From: an uncultured Parabacteroides sp.
GTDB taxonomy: Bacteria > Bacteroidota > Bacteroidia > Bacteroidales > Tannerellaceae
Direction: 5' to 3'
Length of the DNA: 9,949 nucleotides
Assembly: GCA_947074335.1 (NCBI GenBank)
Contig: CAMTPG010000069.1
Span: 1 to 9,949, forward strand
The notes below the pieces were generated by a model. That model saw only the letters and a list, made by a program, of their open reading frames with translations. It made no database searches and was not told the origin of the DNA. Within the stretch, counting starts at the first letter, position 1, and every line of letters starts with the position of its first letter. Below, one piece after another: positions 1 through 7,264 of the stretch. Made by a program: the position numbers and the translations under genes.

Positions 1-595
1 AAATCGGCGCCATCACCAGACTTTGAAACAGGCGGATGGCACTGGCCGTTACCATATCTACTTTGAAGCGCCAGTTTATCGCGGCAATCCACAAAAAAGC
101 AGCGCCGGCCTGAATAAATCCTGCATAAGCACTGATCAGAAAAAAGATAAGCAGTGTAAGGAAATTTATTTTATTTTCGGCACAAACGGCCTTTGTGGTG
201 GTGGGTATATCCTGCGTTTTCTTTTTGGGCTGAAATATTACATAAATTATCACCAGTATAATGATACAGAATATCACATAATTCAGAAAATTTTTGTTGA
301 GATGCACAGCGCCGAAAGAGCCGATTAATGTGCCCAGTGCCGTGGCAATTCCCAGAATCAGGGCAATACGAAATGGGATTTTTTTATTTTTGGCAAATTT
401 AAAAAGTGCTGCAATATCCTGCATGATTACCACTACACGGTTTGTACCATTTGCCCAGGTGGAAGGTAATCCCACACCCATCAGCAGAGGCAGTGATATA
501 AGCGCGCCGCCGCCGGTCAGTACATTGAGAAAACCGGCAATGGCTCCGCCAATCACAATCAGCAGATAATGAATAAATTCGTGTGATTCGGGCAT
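1..595 (-). CDS. TauE/SafE-type membrane permease (anion or sulfite exporter family), 3' part missing
   Basis: An open frame on the minus strand starts at an ATG (593-595, MPESHEFIHY) and runs off the left edge without a stop, giving the first 198 residues. The first transmembrane segment leads into a glycine-rich stretch (AGFLNVLTGGGALISLP, about residues 20-36), followed by GLPSTWANGTNR. This is the typical first half-repeat of TauE/SafE permeases. Further hydrophobic segments lie at about 75-95, 103-119 and 141-170. The stretch AGFIQAGAAFLW near 155-166 looks like the start of the second repeat, and about 60 further residues would complete a typical protein of around 250-260. Family members are inner-membrane permeases for sulfite, sulfoacetate or other small organosulfur or organic anions, but the substrate cannot be read from sequence. 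The gene is divergent from mtaB, and no clear promoter was found for it. The family call is firm; the substrate is unknown. Confidence 0.88.
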   Translation of the reverse strand, partial: MPESHEFIHYLLIVIGGAIAGFLNVLTGGGALISLPLLMGVGLPSTWANGTNRVVVIMQDIAALFKFAKNKKIPFRIALILGIATALGTLIGSFGAVHLNKNFLNYVIFCIIILVIIYVIFQPKKKTQDIPTTTKAVCAENKINFLTLLIFFLISAYAGFIQAGAAFLWIAAINWRFKVDMVTASAIRLFQSLVMAPI

Positions 596-666
596 ATACT
601 GTTTTTATAGAAAAACAATCGGCAATGAGATTTGTTGCTTTATTAACATAACAGTAAGTTATCGGT

Positions 667-685
667 GAGAACTTTAGATTCGATA
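667..685 (+). promoter_or_regulatory. Split motif GAGAACT...GATTCGATA, copy 1 (upstream of mtaB)
   Basis: GAGAACT (667-673), three bases, then GATTCGATA (677-685). The same two blocks, without the 3-base gap, occur at 7265-7280 upstream of the bactofilin promoter. Here the motif ends 14 bases before the -7 box and its right half forms half of the palindrome at 678-691. The function is unknown; a shared regulator site or upstream promoter element is possible. Confidence 0.3.
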
Positions 686-691
686 TCGAAT
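678..691. promoter_or_regulatory. Perfect 14-bp palindrome in the mtaB promoter region
   Basis: ATTCGATATCGAAT reads identically on both strands. It lies 8 bp upstream of the -7 box of mtaB, in the spacer where a repressor could block RNA polymerase, and in the region shared with the divergent permease gene. It could be an operator, but no known regulator site is recognised. A single AT-rich 14-bp palindrome is weak evidence by itself. Confidence 0.3.
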
Positions 692-699
692 ATTTTAAC

Positions 700-707
700 T
701 AACTTTG
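700..707 (+). promoter_or_regulatory. Bacteroidota -7 promoter box for the mtaB unit
   Basis: TAACTTTG is an exact match to the Bacteroidota sigma-ABfr -7 consensus TAnnTTTG. A transcription start would fall around 712-715, just upstream of the ATG at 726. No good -33 TTG is seen; the closest is TTC at 679-681. The box overlaps the alternative in-frame TTG codon at 705, which argues against that codon being the start of mtaB. Confidence 0.65.
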
Positions 708-725
708 CGGTTTAATACAATAACA

Positions 726-2048
726 ATGATTGATAACAGCGTTTTCGAGAATAAAATAGCCGCGTATTATACGTTAGGTTGTAAGCTCAACTTCGCCGAA
801 ACCTCTACAATTGGCAAAGTGCTGGCCGAACAGGGCATACGTAAAGCCCGTGCCGGCGAAAAAGCAGATATATGTGTGGTAAATACCTGCTCTGTGACAG
901 AGCTGGCCGATAAAAAATGCCGTCAGGCTATTCGTCGCATCAGCAAACAACATCCGGGTGCATTTATCGTGGTAACAGGATGTTATGCCCAGCTGAAACC
1001 GGAAGAGGTTTCGCATATTGAAGGAGTAGATCTGGTGTTGGGAGCCGAGCAAAAACTGGATATTCTCAATTATCTGGATAATTTGAATAAAAAAGCGGAA
1101 GGCGGTACGGTAATTGCCTCCGAAACAAAAGATATACGTACATTTTCTCCCTCCTGCTCTTCGGATGATCGTACCCGACATTTTCTGAAGGTTCAGGATG
1201 GCTGTGATTATTTCTGTTCGTATTGCACCATTCCGTTTGCCCGCGGTCGCAGTCGCAACGGTACCATCGCCAGCCTGGTGAAACAGGCGGAAGAGGTGGC
1301 AGCAAAAGGCGGCAAAGAGATTGTGCTGACCGGCGTTAACATCGGTGATTTCGGCAAAACAACAGGCGAGACCTTTCTGGATCTGATCCGCGCACTCGAC
1401 GAAGTGGAAGGCATCGATCGTTATCGCATCTCCAGCATCGAACCCAATCTGATTACCGACGAAGCGATCGAATTTGTGGCCGGCAGTAAGCGTTTTGCGC
1501 CTCATTTTCATATTCCGTTGCAGAGCGGCAGTGACGATGTGCTGAAGCTGATGCGCCGTAAATACGATACAGCGTTGTTCCGTCATAAGATAGAGAAGAT
1601 TAAATCCATCATTCCGCATGCATTTATCGGTGTGGATGTGATTGTGGGTACGCGCGGCGAAACCGATGCGTTTTTTGATGATGCCCGCCAATTCATTGAA
1701 AGCCTGGATATCAGTCAGCTGCATGTATTCAGCTATTCGGAACGTCCCGGCACACAGGCGCTGAAAATTGATTATACGGTCGATCCGAAAACCAAGCATC
1801 AGCGCAGTCAGCAACTGCTGGATCTTTCCGAACACAAATGGCAACAGTTTTACGAAGCACATATCGGCCGTGAAGCCCGTGTTTTATTTGAACATACTTC
1901 AAAAGGCGGACTGATGCATGGATTTACCGAAAATTATATCAAAGTGGAATTCCCGTTTCAAAATGAACTGGTGAATGAAACCTGCCGGGTTAAACTGGGC
2001 GGATGGAATGAAGATAAGAGTGCACTTATTGCCGAATTAACGGATTAA
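726..2048 (+). CDS. mtaB: tRNA (t6A37-C2)-methylthiotransferase MtaB
   Basis: A radical-SAM enzyme of 440 residues that adds a methylthio group to N6-threonylcarbamoyladenosine at position 37 (t6A to ms2t6A), known chiefly from tRNA-Lys(UUU). The N-terminal methylthiotransferase domain has the MtaB-typical YTLGCKLN (C19), NTCSV (C55) and TGCYAQ (C86), whose three cysteines hold the auxiliary 4Fe-4S cluster. The radical-SAM domain has the CxxxCxxC motif CDYFCSYC (C160, C164, C167), then TIPFARGRSR, LTGVNIGDF and SSIEP. The C-terminal 60 or so residues look like a degenerate TRAM-type RNA-binding domain. GCKLN and overall length favour MtaB over MiaB or RimO. I chose the ATG at 726 rather than the TTG at 705 because 705 lies inside the -7 box and would add seven residues ahead of any likely transcript start. 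It is the first gene of a tight three-gene plus-strand unit; 13 bases separate it from the next gene. Confidence 0.95.
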   Translation: MIDNSVFENKIAAYYTLGCKLNFAETSTIGKVLAEQGIRKARAGEKADICVVNTCSVTELADKKCRQAIRRISKQHPGAFIVVTGCYAQLKPEEVSHIEGVDLVLGAEQKLDILNYLDNLNKKAEGGTVIASETKDIRTFSPSCSSDDRTRHFLKVQDGCDYFCSYCTIPFARGRSRNGTIASLVKQAEEVAAKGGKEIVLTGVNIGDFGKTTGETFLDLIRALDEVEGIDRYRISSIEPNLITDEAIEFVAGSKRFAPHFHIPLQSGSDDVLKLMRRKYDTALFRHKIEKIKSIIPHAFIGVDVIVGTRGETDAFFDDARQFIESLDISQLHVFSYSERPGTQALKIDYTVDPKTKHQRSQQLLDLSEHKWQQFYEAHIGREARVLFEHTSKGGLMHGFTENYIKVEFPFQNELVNETCRVKLGGWNEDKSALIAELTD

Positions 2049-2061
2049 GTTTTGATTATTT

Positions 2062-2949
2062 ATGGGGAGTACTATATTATATGCCATTCTTTTCAGCTGG
2101 GTAAAAGTTCATGCTCTGCTGCCGATGCGCATACTCTATGTTTTTGCGGATATACTGTATTTTCTGGTTTATCGGGTGATTCGTTACCGGGTAAAAGTGG
2201 TGCGAACAAACCTTGCCAATGCTTTTCCGGATAAATCGGATATTGAACTCCGGCGACTCGAAAAACGTTTTTATCACCATTTTGCCGATTATGTGATGGA
2301 GACCATTAAACTGGCTCATATATCTCTGGATGAAATCATGTTGCGTGCGCGGGTGAATAATCCGGAAGTGGTAGACCGTTTGCTGGATAAAGGACATACA
2401 TGCTGTATCATGCTAATGGGACATTACGGCAACTGGGAATGGTTTACATCGGCCTCTTATTTTCTGAACGATTGCCGGATTTATCAGATATATCGACCGC
2501 TTAAAAACAAAGCTGTTGATCGGCTGTTCGAATATTTACGCACCCGTTTTAATTCGTATGGCATTCCGAAACACGATTCTATGCGTAGTGTAATCCGGCT
2601 GAAACAGGATAAAACCCGTTCAACTGTTATCTTCATTGCCGATCAGACACCCGGAAAAGCCAATTTGCATTACTGGACCGAATTTCTAAATCAGGATTCG
2701 GCCATTATTAATGGTCCTGAGCGCATTGCCCGAAAATTAAATCTGCCGGTTATCTTCCTGGATACCAAACAGGTGAAGCGCGGATATTATACGCTCGATC
2801 TGAAAATGATTGCCGAAAACCCCAACGATATGTCCGAAAACGAAATAACCGAACAATATGCCCGATTGATGGAGAAATGTATTCTGCGTGATCCGGCAAA
2901 CTACTTATGGACTCACAAACGATGGAAATACAAAAGAGATCAGGCCTGA
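2062..2949 (+). CDS. LpxL/HtrB-family lysophospholipid (lipid A) acyltransferase
   Basis: A protein of 295 residues that should transfer a secondary acyl chain onto lipid A or a related lipid on the inner leaflet of the inner membrane. An N-terminal hydrophobic anchor (about residues 5-40) is followed by the RTNLANAFPD stretch typical of the family. The catalytic H-X4-E motif is at GHYGNWEW (H121, E126). Further family signatures are YRPLKNK (144-150), ADQTPGKAN (193-201), NGPERIARKLNLPV (217-230), and the C-terminal YLWTHKRWKYKR. The length is typical. It starts 13 bases after the mtaB stop, and its last 28 bases overlap the start of the glycosyltransferase gene, so these genes are very probably cotranscribed, with translation coupling likely between the last two. 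The family is clear; which acyl position and which chain it uses cannot be told. Confidence 0.92.
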   Translation: MGSTILYAILFSWVKVHALLPMRILYVFADILYFLVYRVIRYRVKVVRTNLANAFPDKSDIELRRLEKRFYHHFADYVMETIKLAHISLDEIMLRARVNNPEVVDRLLDKGHTCCIMLMGHYGNWEWFTSASYFLNDCRIYQIYRPLKNKAVDRLFEYLRTRFNSYGIPKHDSMRSVIRLKQDKTRSTVIFIADQTPGKANLHYWTEFLNQDSAIINGPERIARKLNLPVIFLDTKQVKRGYYTLDLKMIAENPNDMSENEITEQYARLMEKCILRDPANYLWTHKRWKYKRDQA

Positions 2950-3962
2950 AAAAAGTGGCCGTAGTAATTCTGAACTGGAACGGAAAGGCATTGATGGAGG
3001 AATTTCTGCCGGGTGTAATTGAGCATTCGCCGGCCGAGATTGCGGATGTTATTGTGGCCGATAACGGTTCTACGGATGATTCTGTAAGTTGGCTGAAAAC
3101 CAATTTCCCGACTGTGGGACTCATTGAACTGGATCAGAATTATGGTTTTGCCGAAGGTTACAATCAGGCGCTGAAGCAGATCGACCACGAATACACGGTT
3201 TTATTGAATAGCGATGTGGAAGTTACGCCGGGCTGGCTCGACGCTCCGCTTGCCGCACTCGATCGGGATGCAGCCATTGCCGGTGCACAACCCAAAATCC
3301 TGGCACAACGCAATAAAGCGTTTTTTGAATATGCCGGAGCCGCCGGCGGGTTTATGGATAAATATGGTTATCCCTATTGCCGCGGACGTATTTTGCATGT
3401 TACAGAGGCCGATCAGGGCCAATATGATACGGAAGCCGAATTACTCTGGGCTACAGGTGCCTGTTTGTTTATGCGCACGGATGTGTATAAAAAAGAGGGC
3501 GGACTGGATGCCGGATTCTTTGCCCATCAGGAGGAGATTGATCTTTGCTGGCGCTTACGCTCGCGCGGATACAAACTGGTTTGTACGCCGCAATCAGTCG
3601 TTTATCATGTGGGCGGTGCCACACTAAATGTTGAAAGCCCGCGCAAAACATTCCTAAACTTCCGAAATAACCTGTTGATGCTTTACAAGAATCTGCCCGA
3701 AGCCGATTTGAAACCGGTGCTGCGTATACGCTTCTGGCTGGATTATCTGGCGGCTTTCAAATTTCTGATCAGCGGTCATCTGCCTAATGCAAAAGCCGTT
3801 TACGAAGCCCGGAAAGCCTTTACGGCATTACAACCCGAATATGCCTCTTTACGAAAAGAGAATTTACAAAAAACCGTATTAACGGATATTCCCGAATTAA
3901 GGAAAGAAAGTCTGATCGCCGGTTTTTATCTGAAAGGGAAAAAGAAATTTAATCAATTGTAA
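2922..3962 (+). CDS. Family 2 glycosyltransferase (COG1216, rhamnosyltransferase-like), probably for envelope glycan
   Basis: A GT-A fold glycosyltransferase of 346 residues. The sequence shows the N-terminal nucleotide-binding strand VVILNWNG (14-21), the donor-binding DNGSTDD (47-53), LNSDVEVTPGW with the DxD-like acidic site (95-105), ATGACLFMR (177-185), and the acceptor and catalytic region FFAHQEEIDLCWRLRSRGY (199-217) followed by VVYHVGGATL. This pattern is typical of enzymes that transfer one sugar from a nucleotide donor to a lipopolysaccharide or capsule intermediate. An amphipathic C-terminal region (about 265-300) may contact the membrane. The start is uncertain: the ATG at 2922 places the first strand close to the N-terminus as in relatives, while an ATG at 2907 would add five residues. 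Either start overlaps the acyltransferase gene, whose conserved C-terminus shows the overlap is real. Sugar and acceptor are unknown; context suggests lipid A, LPS core or another envelope glycolipid. Confidence 0.9.
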   Translation: MEIQKRSGLKKVAVVILNWNGKALMEEFLPGVIEHSPAEIADVIVADNGSTDDSVSWLKTNFPTVGLIELDQNYGFAEGYNQALKQIDHEYTVLLNSDVEVTPGWLDAPLAALDRDAAIAGAQPKILAQRNKAFFEYAGAAGGFMDKYGYPYCRGRILHVTEADQGQYDTEAELLWATGACLFMRTDVYKKEGGLDAGFFAHQEEIDLCWRLRSRGYKLVCTPQSVVYHVGGATLNVESPRKTFLNFRNNLLMLYKNLPEADLKPVLRIRFWLDYLAAFKFLISGHLPNAKAVYEARKAFTALQPEYASLRKENLQKTVLTDIPELRKESLIAGFYLKGKKKFNQL

Positions 3963-4008
3963 GTTTCGAAATTGATTCTTCGTAAATCAGATTTTTATTT
4001 TAAATAAG

Positions 4009-4048
4009 AAAACCCGCTTTGATTCTTTCGAAAATCAAAGCGGGTTTT
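4009..4048. terminator. Strong bidirectional intrinsic terminator
   Basis: Two perfectly complementary 16-base arms (4009-4024 and 4033-4048, core ACCCGCTTTGATT / AATCAAAGCGGGT) enclose an 8-base loop. The right arm ends in a T run on the plus strand, and the left arm starts with an A run that gives a T run on the minus strand. It lies between the stop of the glycosyltransferase (3962) and that of the convergent PNGase-like gene (4082), so it can end both transcripts. The remaining 3963-4081 holds no gene. Confidence 0.93.
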
Positions 4049-4081
4049 TATTATTCTATTTCATTTCAGACTTGTATCCGA

Positions 4082-5323
4082 TTATTCATCCCAAACCAGA
4101 TAAGCAGAAACCAGCCAGTGATTCATTTCATTACCTACCATTTCCTGAGCTTCGGGAATGCTGACTGTCAGTGTATGTTTACCCGGTTTAAGATCTGTCA
4201 GTTCAACCTCTTCGGGCATCACATCCGAACCCGGACACCAGTTTGAGCGCGATAAATCGGAAGAGGCAATGGGTTCTTCCACCTCTTTTTCGGCATAACC
4301 TTTCGGACTGATGTAAGAGGCTAAACGTTTACGCAGCCAAACACCGGTTGAAGGATTGAAACGGCGAAACGAGGCACAATCGGCACGCCAGGGAATAAAA
4401 TCAAGAACCACATTTCCGTCTACCGATACAATGTTTTGCTTTTTCACAAATTCATCTCCGCGACTGTGACCGCCATGACCGGTTACAATATATTTCAATC
4501 GAACATTGGATGCATTTTCGGGAATATCAAATTCTACATTTACATCTTTACGGGCAAAGATATCCGGATAAGGCTGACCTACATAATATACGGTGTTTAT
4601 TAAAGGTTGCACATGTTGTTTCGTCAGCGGATCATATGCATTTTTAGATTCTTCTACTTCTATTTCCATGCTGGCAACATAACCTTCGGTTGTCCAGGTG
4701 TCGATAAAAATGCCCACATAGGCTCCATCTTCAAATAAAGAATATAAATCGGTGATATCCTGCTCCCATTTCACACAATCTTCCCAATGATCAATGTATA
4801 CCGGTTTACGACGATGTGATAAACTGTCATCATCAGAGCTGTAATGACCTACACCAAACGGCGTCATAAAACGCATCAATTCTACGGTTGGCAGATAATC
4901 ATCGCCCGGAACTATTCCGATCATATTTTCAAGCAATGTACTATCGATGGCGGGAAACTGGTTTTCAGCTTTAGCTATTGTCAACAGATTAATTCCCGAC
5001 TGATTCGGCAGAATAAAACAAGAGCCGGATTTATCCCAGCGATCTCCGTTTGAAGCTACCGTAACACGTAATTTTACATCAACATTTCGTTTATAATCGG
5101 GCAGCGTAATCTTTTTCAGAATAATACGACCGTTTACCAGATGATAAATGCTGTCTGCTCCCGGAGCATTATAAGATCCGGGATAAACTTCCGGATTAAA
5201 ACATACGGGCGTTTGATTAAAAACCTGTACATCCACATCGCCTGTAGCAGGAATTTCGCGCGGACCACAGGCTGTAAACAGACCGATGGATGCCAGCGCA
5301 ATAAATAAAAAAGTCTTTTTCAT
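4082..5323 (-). CDS. PNGase F-family peptide:N-glycosidase-like lipoprotein
   Basis: A predicted exported lipoprotein of 413 residues. The signal sequence MKKTFLFIALASIGLF is followed by TAC, with C19 as the lipidated residue. The body resembles Flavobacterium/Elizabethkingia PNGase F, which hydrolyses the bond between asparagine and the core GlcNAc of N-glycans. Motif alignment by eye: GDRWDKSG (93-100) with D97 matches the region of PNGase F D60; RFMTPFGVG (151-159) matches RFITPYWVG; IFIDTW (205-210) matches IYTETW around E118, with D208 replacing the glutamate; TGHGGHSRGDEF (281-292) with E291 matches the GSRGCAEW region around E206; and NWCPG (361-365) matches GWCPG in the second half. 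The protein thus covers both jelly-roll domains, with an extra N-terminal segment. It lies 9 bases downstream of the hydrogenase gene on the same strand, so it is probably cotranscribed. The family is well supported; activity is inferred, and the E-to-D change makes it less certain. Confidence 0.82.
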   Translation of the reverse strand: MKKTFLFIALASIGLFTACGPREIPATGDVDVQVFNQTPVCFNPEVYPGSYNAPGADSIYHLVNGRIILKKITLPDYKRNVDVKLRVTVASNGDRWDKSGSCFILPNQSGINLLTIAKAENQFPAIDSTLLENMIGIVPGDDYLPTVELMRFMTPFGVGHYSSDDDSLSHRRKPVYIDHWEDCVKWEQDITDLYSLFEDGAYVGIFIDTWTTEGYVASMEIEVEESKNAYDPLTKQHVQPLINTVYYVGQPYPDIFARKDVNVEFDIPENASNVRLKYIVTGHGGHSRGDEFVKKQNIVSVDGNVVLDFIPWRADCASFRRFNPSTGVWLRKRLASYISPKGYAEKEVEEPIASSDLSRSNWCPGSDVMPEEVELTDLKPGKHTLTVSIPEAQEMVGNEMNHWLVSAYLVWDE

Positions 5324-5332
5324 TATTTATGT

Positions 5333-6778
5333 TTAGTATTTAGTAAGTTCATTTACAAACTGCTTCTGTCCGGATACTTTATCGCCGTGGATACACGGAC
5401 CTGTTACACAACCTCCTTCGCAGGCCATTACCTCTATAAACTGGGCAGGCGCTTTGCCGGTCTTGGCATAAGCACGTAACAGGGCGACATTTTTCTTGGT
5501 CAGATTGGCCAGCTGGATTGCGTTGAATTTATCATCCAATTCATCTTTCAGATAGGTTTTAACGGCATTAATTACACCACCGGCCTGTGCAAACCCGTGT
5601 GCTTCGCGCACCGAATTATACAGAATTGAGAAAGGTTGTGCTTCTTGTACCTGGATATCAAGACCTTCAAGGATAGAGCCAATCTCTTCGAAAGTCAGCG
5701 TATAATCTACCATCGGATCCAGTTTTACCTCTTTACGTTTGGCCACACACGGACCAACGAAAACAATTTGTGCATCGGGATGCTGCTCTTTCACCAGTCG
5801 CGCGGTATAATACATAGGCGATCCGGTTGTAGAAATATAGGGTTTTAAAGTCGGAATATGTTTTTCTGCCAGCTGGATATACGACGGACAACAGCTGGTA
5901 GTCATAAACGGCTGACCTTCGGCAAGCTTCTCTTTCAATTCGGCCGCTTCATGTTTTGTTGTTTCCATAGCTCCCTGAGCTACTTCAACCACATCGTAAA
6001 AACCAAGCGATTTGATTGCACCGTATACTTTATCGACAGGAGCTTTAAATTGAGCCAATATTGAGGGAGCAACGATAGCGATCATCTTTTTACCGTTGCG
6101 CATACCTTCTAAAATATCAAACACCTGCGAAATCTCGAAGATCGCACCAAACGGACAGGCATTAATACATTTTCCGCAATAAATACATTTGGATTCGTCA
6201 ATATGCTCCACACCGTATTCATCTTTGCTGATTGCTTTTACGGGACAAACCTCTTCGCATGGAATCGGCACATAAACTATGGCATGATACGGGCAATTCT
6301 GATGACATTTACCACAACTGATACACAAATCATGCTGAATTACAGCCTGTCCGTTTTTATTGAAACGAATGGCATCTTTCGGACAGTTCATATAACAGCT
6401 ACGAGCCACACATCCCCGACACAGATTGGTAATTTCGTAGTTCACCTGAACACAGGATGAACAGGCTTCGTCGATAACACACATCAGATTATCCTTAATT
6501 TTGCCATCGCGGGCAAGTGCTTCGGAGGCATATACAGATAAAGGCGTAAGCTCATCTGTCTCGTCCTGCATATCGAAGCCTAACAAAGGTAAGGTTTTAT
6601 ATTTCCATACAGCGCGCTCTTTATGCACGCAACAACGACCGATTACTTTTGATTTTCTGGGACTCAGTTCAATAGGCAAACGGTCTATTGATTCTACTAA
6701 TCGGTTTTCGTTCCAAAGTTTCACTAATTTCGCCAACAATCCGTGGCGTACAATCATAACGTTATTAGTAAATGCCAT
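5333..6778 (-). CDS. Monomeric [FeFe] hydrogenase, group B type, with N-terminal ferredoxin-like clusters
   Basis: A protein of 481 residues that should interconvert protons and H2 at an H-cluster, most likely in the cytoplasm. The N-terminal 95 or so residues have no recognised motif. Then come cysteine-rich electron-relay segments: CSSC (106-109), CRGCVARSCYMNCP (C120, C123, C128, C132) and two 4Fe-4S motifs (CISCGKCHQNCP 152-163; CIYCGKCINACP 198-209), with C174 and C178 between them. The H-cluster motifs are all present: L1 TTSCCPSY (293-300; C296 and C297), L2 GPCVAKRKE (342-350; C344), L3 EVMACEGGC (449-457; C453, C457). Classic group A enzymes have TSCCPxW, MPCxxKxxE and a GGG after L3; here these are TSCCPSY, GPCxxKxxE and GGCVTGPC, which fits the group B lineage common in gut Bacteroidales. 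No small subunit or NuoE/F-like partner is adjacent, and the maturation genes hydE, hydF and hydG are not in the window. Ferredoxin is the likely electron partner. Confidence 0.9.
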   Translation of the reverse strand: MAFTNNVMIVRHGLLAKLVKLWNENRLVESIDRLPIELSPRKSKVIGRCCVHKERAVWKYKTLPLLGFDMQDETDELTPLSVYASEALARDGKIKDNLMCVIDEACSSCVQVNYEITNLCRGCVARSCYMNCPKDAIRFNKNGQAVIQHDLCISCGKCHQNCPYHAIVYVPIPCEEVCPVKAISKDEYGVEHIDESKCIYCGKCINACPFGAIFEISQVFDILEGMRNGKKMIAIVAPSILAQFKAPVDKVYGAIKSLGFYDVVEVAQGAMETTKHEAAELKEKLAEGQPFMTTSCCPSYIQLAEKHIPTLKPYISTTGSPMYYTARLVKEQHPDAQIVFVGPCVAKRKEVKLDPMVDYTLTFEEIGSILEGLDIQVQEAQPFSILYNSVREAHGFAQAGGVINAVKTYLKDELDDKFNAIQLANLTKKNVALLRAYAKTGKAPAQFIEVMACEGGCVTGPCIHGDKVSGQKQFVNELTKY

Positions 6779-6810
6779 GCTGAATTTTAACTATTTGTGC
6801 TAATTTTTCG

Positions 6811-6818
6811 CAAAGATA
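6811..6818 (-). promoter_or_regulatory. Bacteroidota -7 promoter box for the hydrogenase unit
   Basis: On the minus strand this reads TATCTTTG, an exact TAnnTTTG match. It lies in the 60-base gap between folB and the hydrogenase gene, 33 bases upstream of the ATG, so the hydrogenase and the PNGase-like gene can be transcribed separately from folB. No clear -33 TTG is seen. Confidence 0.6.
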
Positions 6819-6838
6819 TAGATAAGTATTAAATAATA

Positions 6839-7201
6839 CTAATTATAAGATTCACTTAACAACACGGAAGCGCTAATTAAATCGCCTCCAAAAGGCGGAT
6901 TCAATTTTGCGAGCTCTAAATCGATCGCTTCAATGCCGGGAAATTGATGTTTCAGCGCTTTTAATATGCGCCCGGCCACATGTTCAATCAAAAGCGAAGG
7001 TTTACTCATCTCTTCGGCAACAACGGCATATAGGGCAGCATAATTCAATGTATCGGTTAAATCATCGCTTAATACAGCTTTTTGTAATGGCGCTGTAACA
7101 GTGAGATCAACCTGAAAATGATTGCCCACTTTACGCTCTTGTGGCATGACACCATGATAAGCATAAAATTTCATGCCACTGAGTTTTATTTTTGTTTGCA
7201 T
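6839..7201 (-). CDS. folB: Dihydroneopterin aldolase FolB
   Basis: A protein of 120 residues, full length for the family. It converts 7,8-dihydroneopterin to 6-hydroxymethyl-7,8-dihydropterin and glycolaldehyde in folate synthesis, as a cytoplasmic multimer. Visible signatures are FYAYHGVMPQER (12-23) with E22, GNHFQVDL (26-33), DTLNYAALY (50-58) with Y54, LIEHVAGRIL (71-80) with substrate-binding E73, and the C-terminal LAKLNPP (97-103) with the catalytic lysine K99. The ATG at 7199-7201 gives a start six residues before the conserved GMKFYAYHG. No other folate gene is adjacent. A gap with its own promoter separates it from the downstream hydrogenase gene, so cotranscription is possible but not required. 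Confidence 0.94.
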   Translation of the reverse strand: MQTKIKLSGMKFYAYHGVMPQERKVGNHFQVDLTVTAPLQKAVLSDDLTDTLNYAALYAVVAEEMSKPSLLIEHVAGRILKALKHQFPGIEAIDLELAKLNPPFGGDLISASVLLSESYN

Positions 7202-7237
7202 AATTTATAAGTCGTTTATTCATGCTTGATTGCATTT

Positions 7238-7245
7238 CAAAAGTA
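7238..7245 (-). promoter_or_regulatory. Bacteroidota -7 promoter box for folB
   Basis: On the minus strand this reads TACTTTTG, an exact TAnnTTTG match, 36 bases upstream of the folB ATG. A transcription start would fall around 7231-7233. It is back to back with the bactofilin promoter at 7302-7309. No convincing -33 element was found. Confidence 0.55.
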
Positions 7246-7264
7246 CTATAAATTTGAGATAAGA

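Noticed and set aside
23..569. Two plus-strand open frames at the left end.
   Set aside because: The minus strand of the same stretch gives a clear TauE/SafE membrane protein with paired repeats, whereas the plus-strand products show no family features.
774..1862. A long minus-strand open frame of 362 codons lying wholly inside mtaB.
   Set aside because: The opposite strand encodes a full set of MtaB motifs. The antisense product is rich in Cys, His, Phe and Ile with no recognisable domain, as expected from a shadow of the codon pattern.
3971..3992. A possible extra hairpin just after the glycosyltransferase stop, followed by a T-rich run.
   Set aside because: The stem has only about six pairs including a G-T wobble; the perfect 16-bp hairpin at 4009-4048 is a much better terminator.
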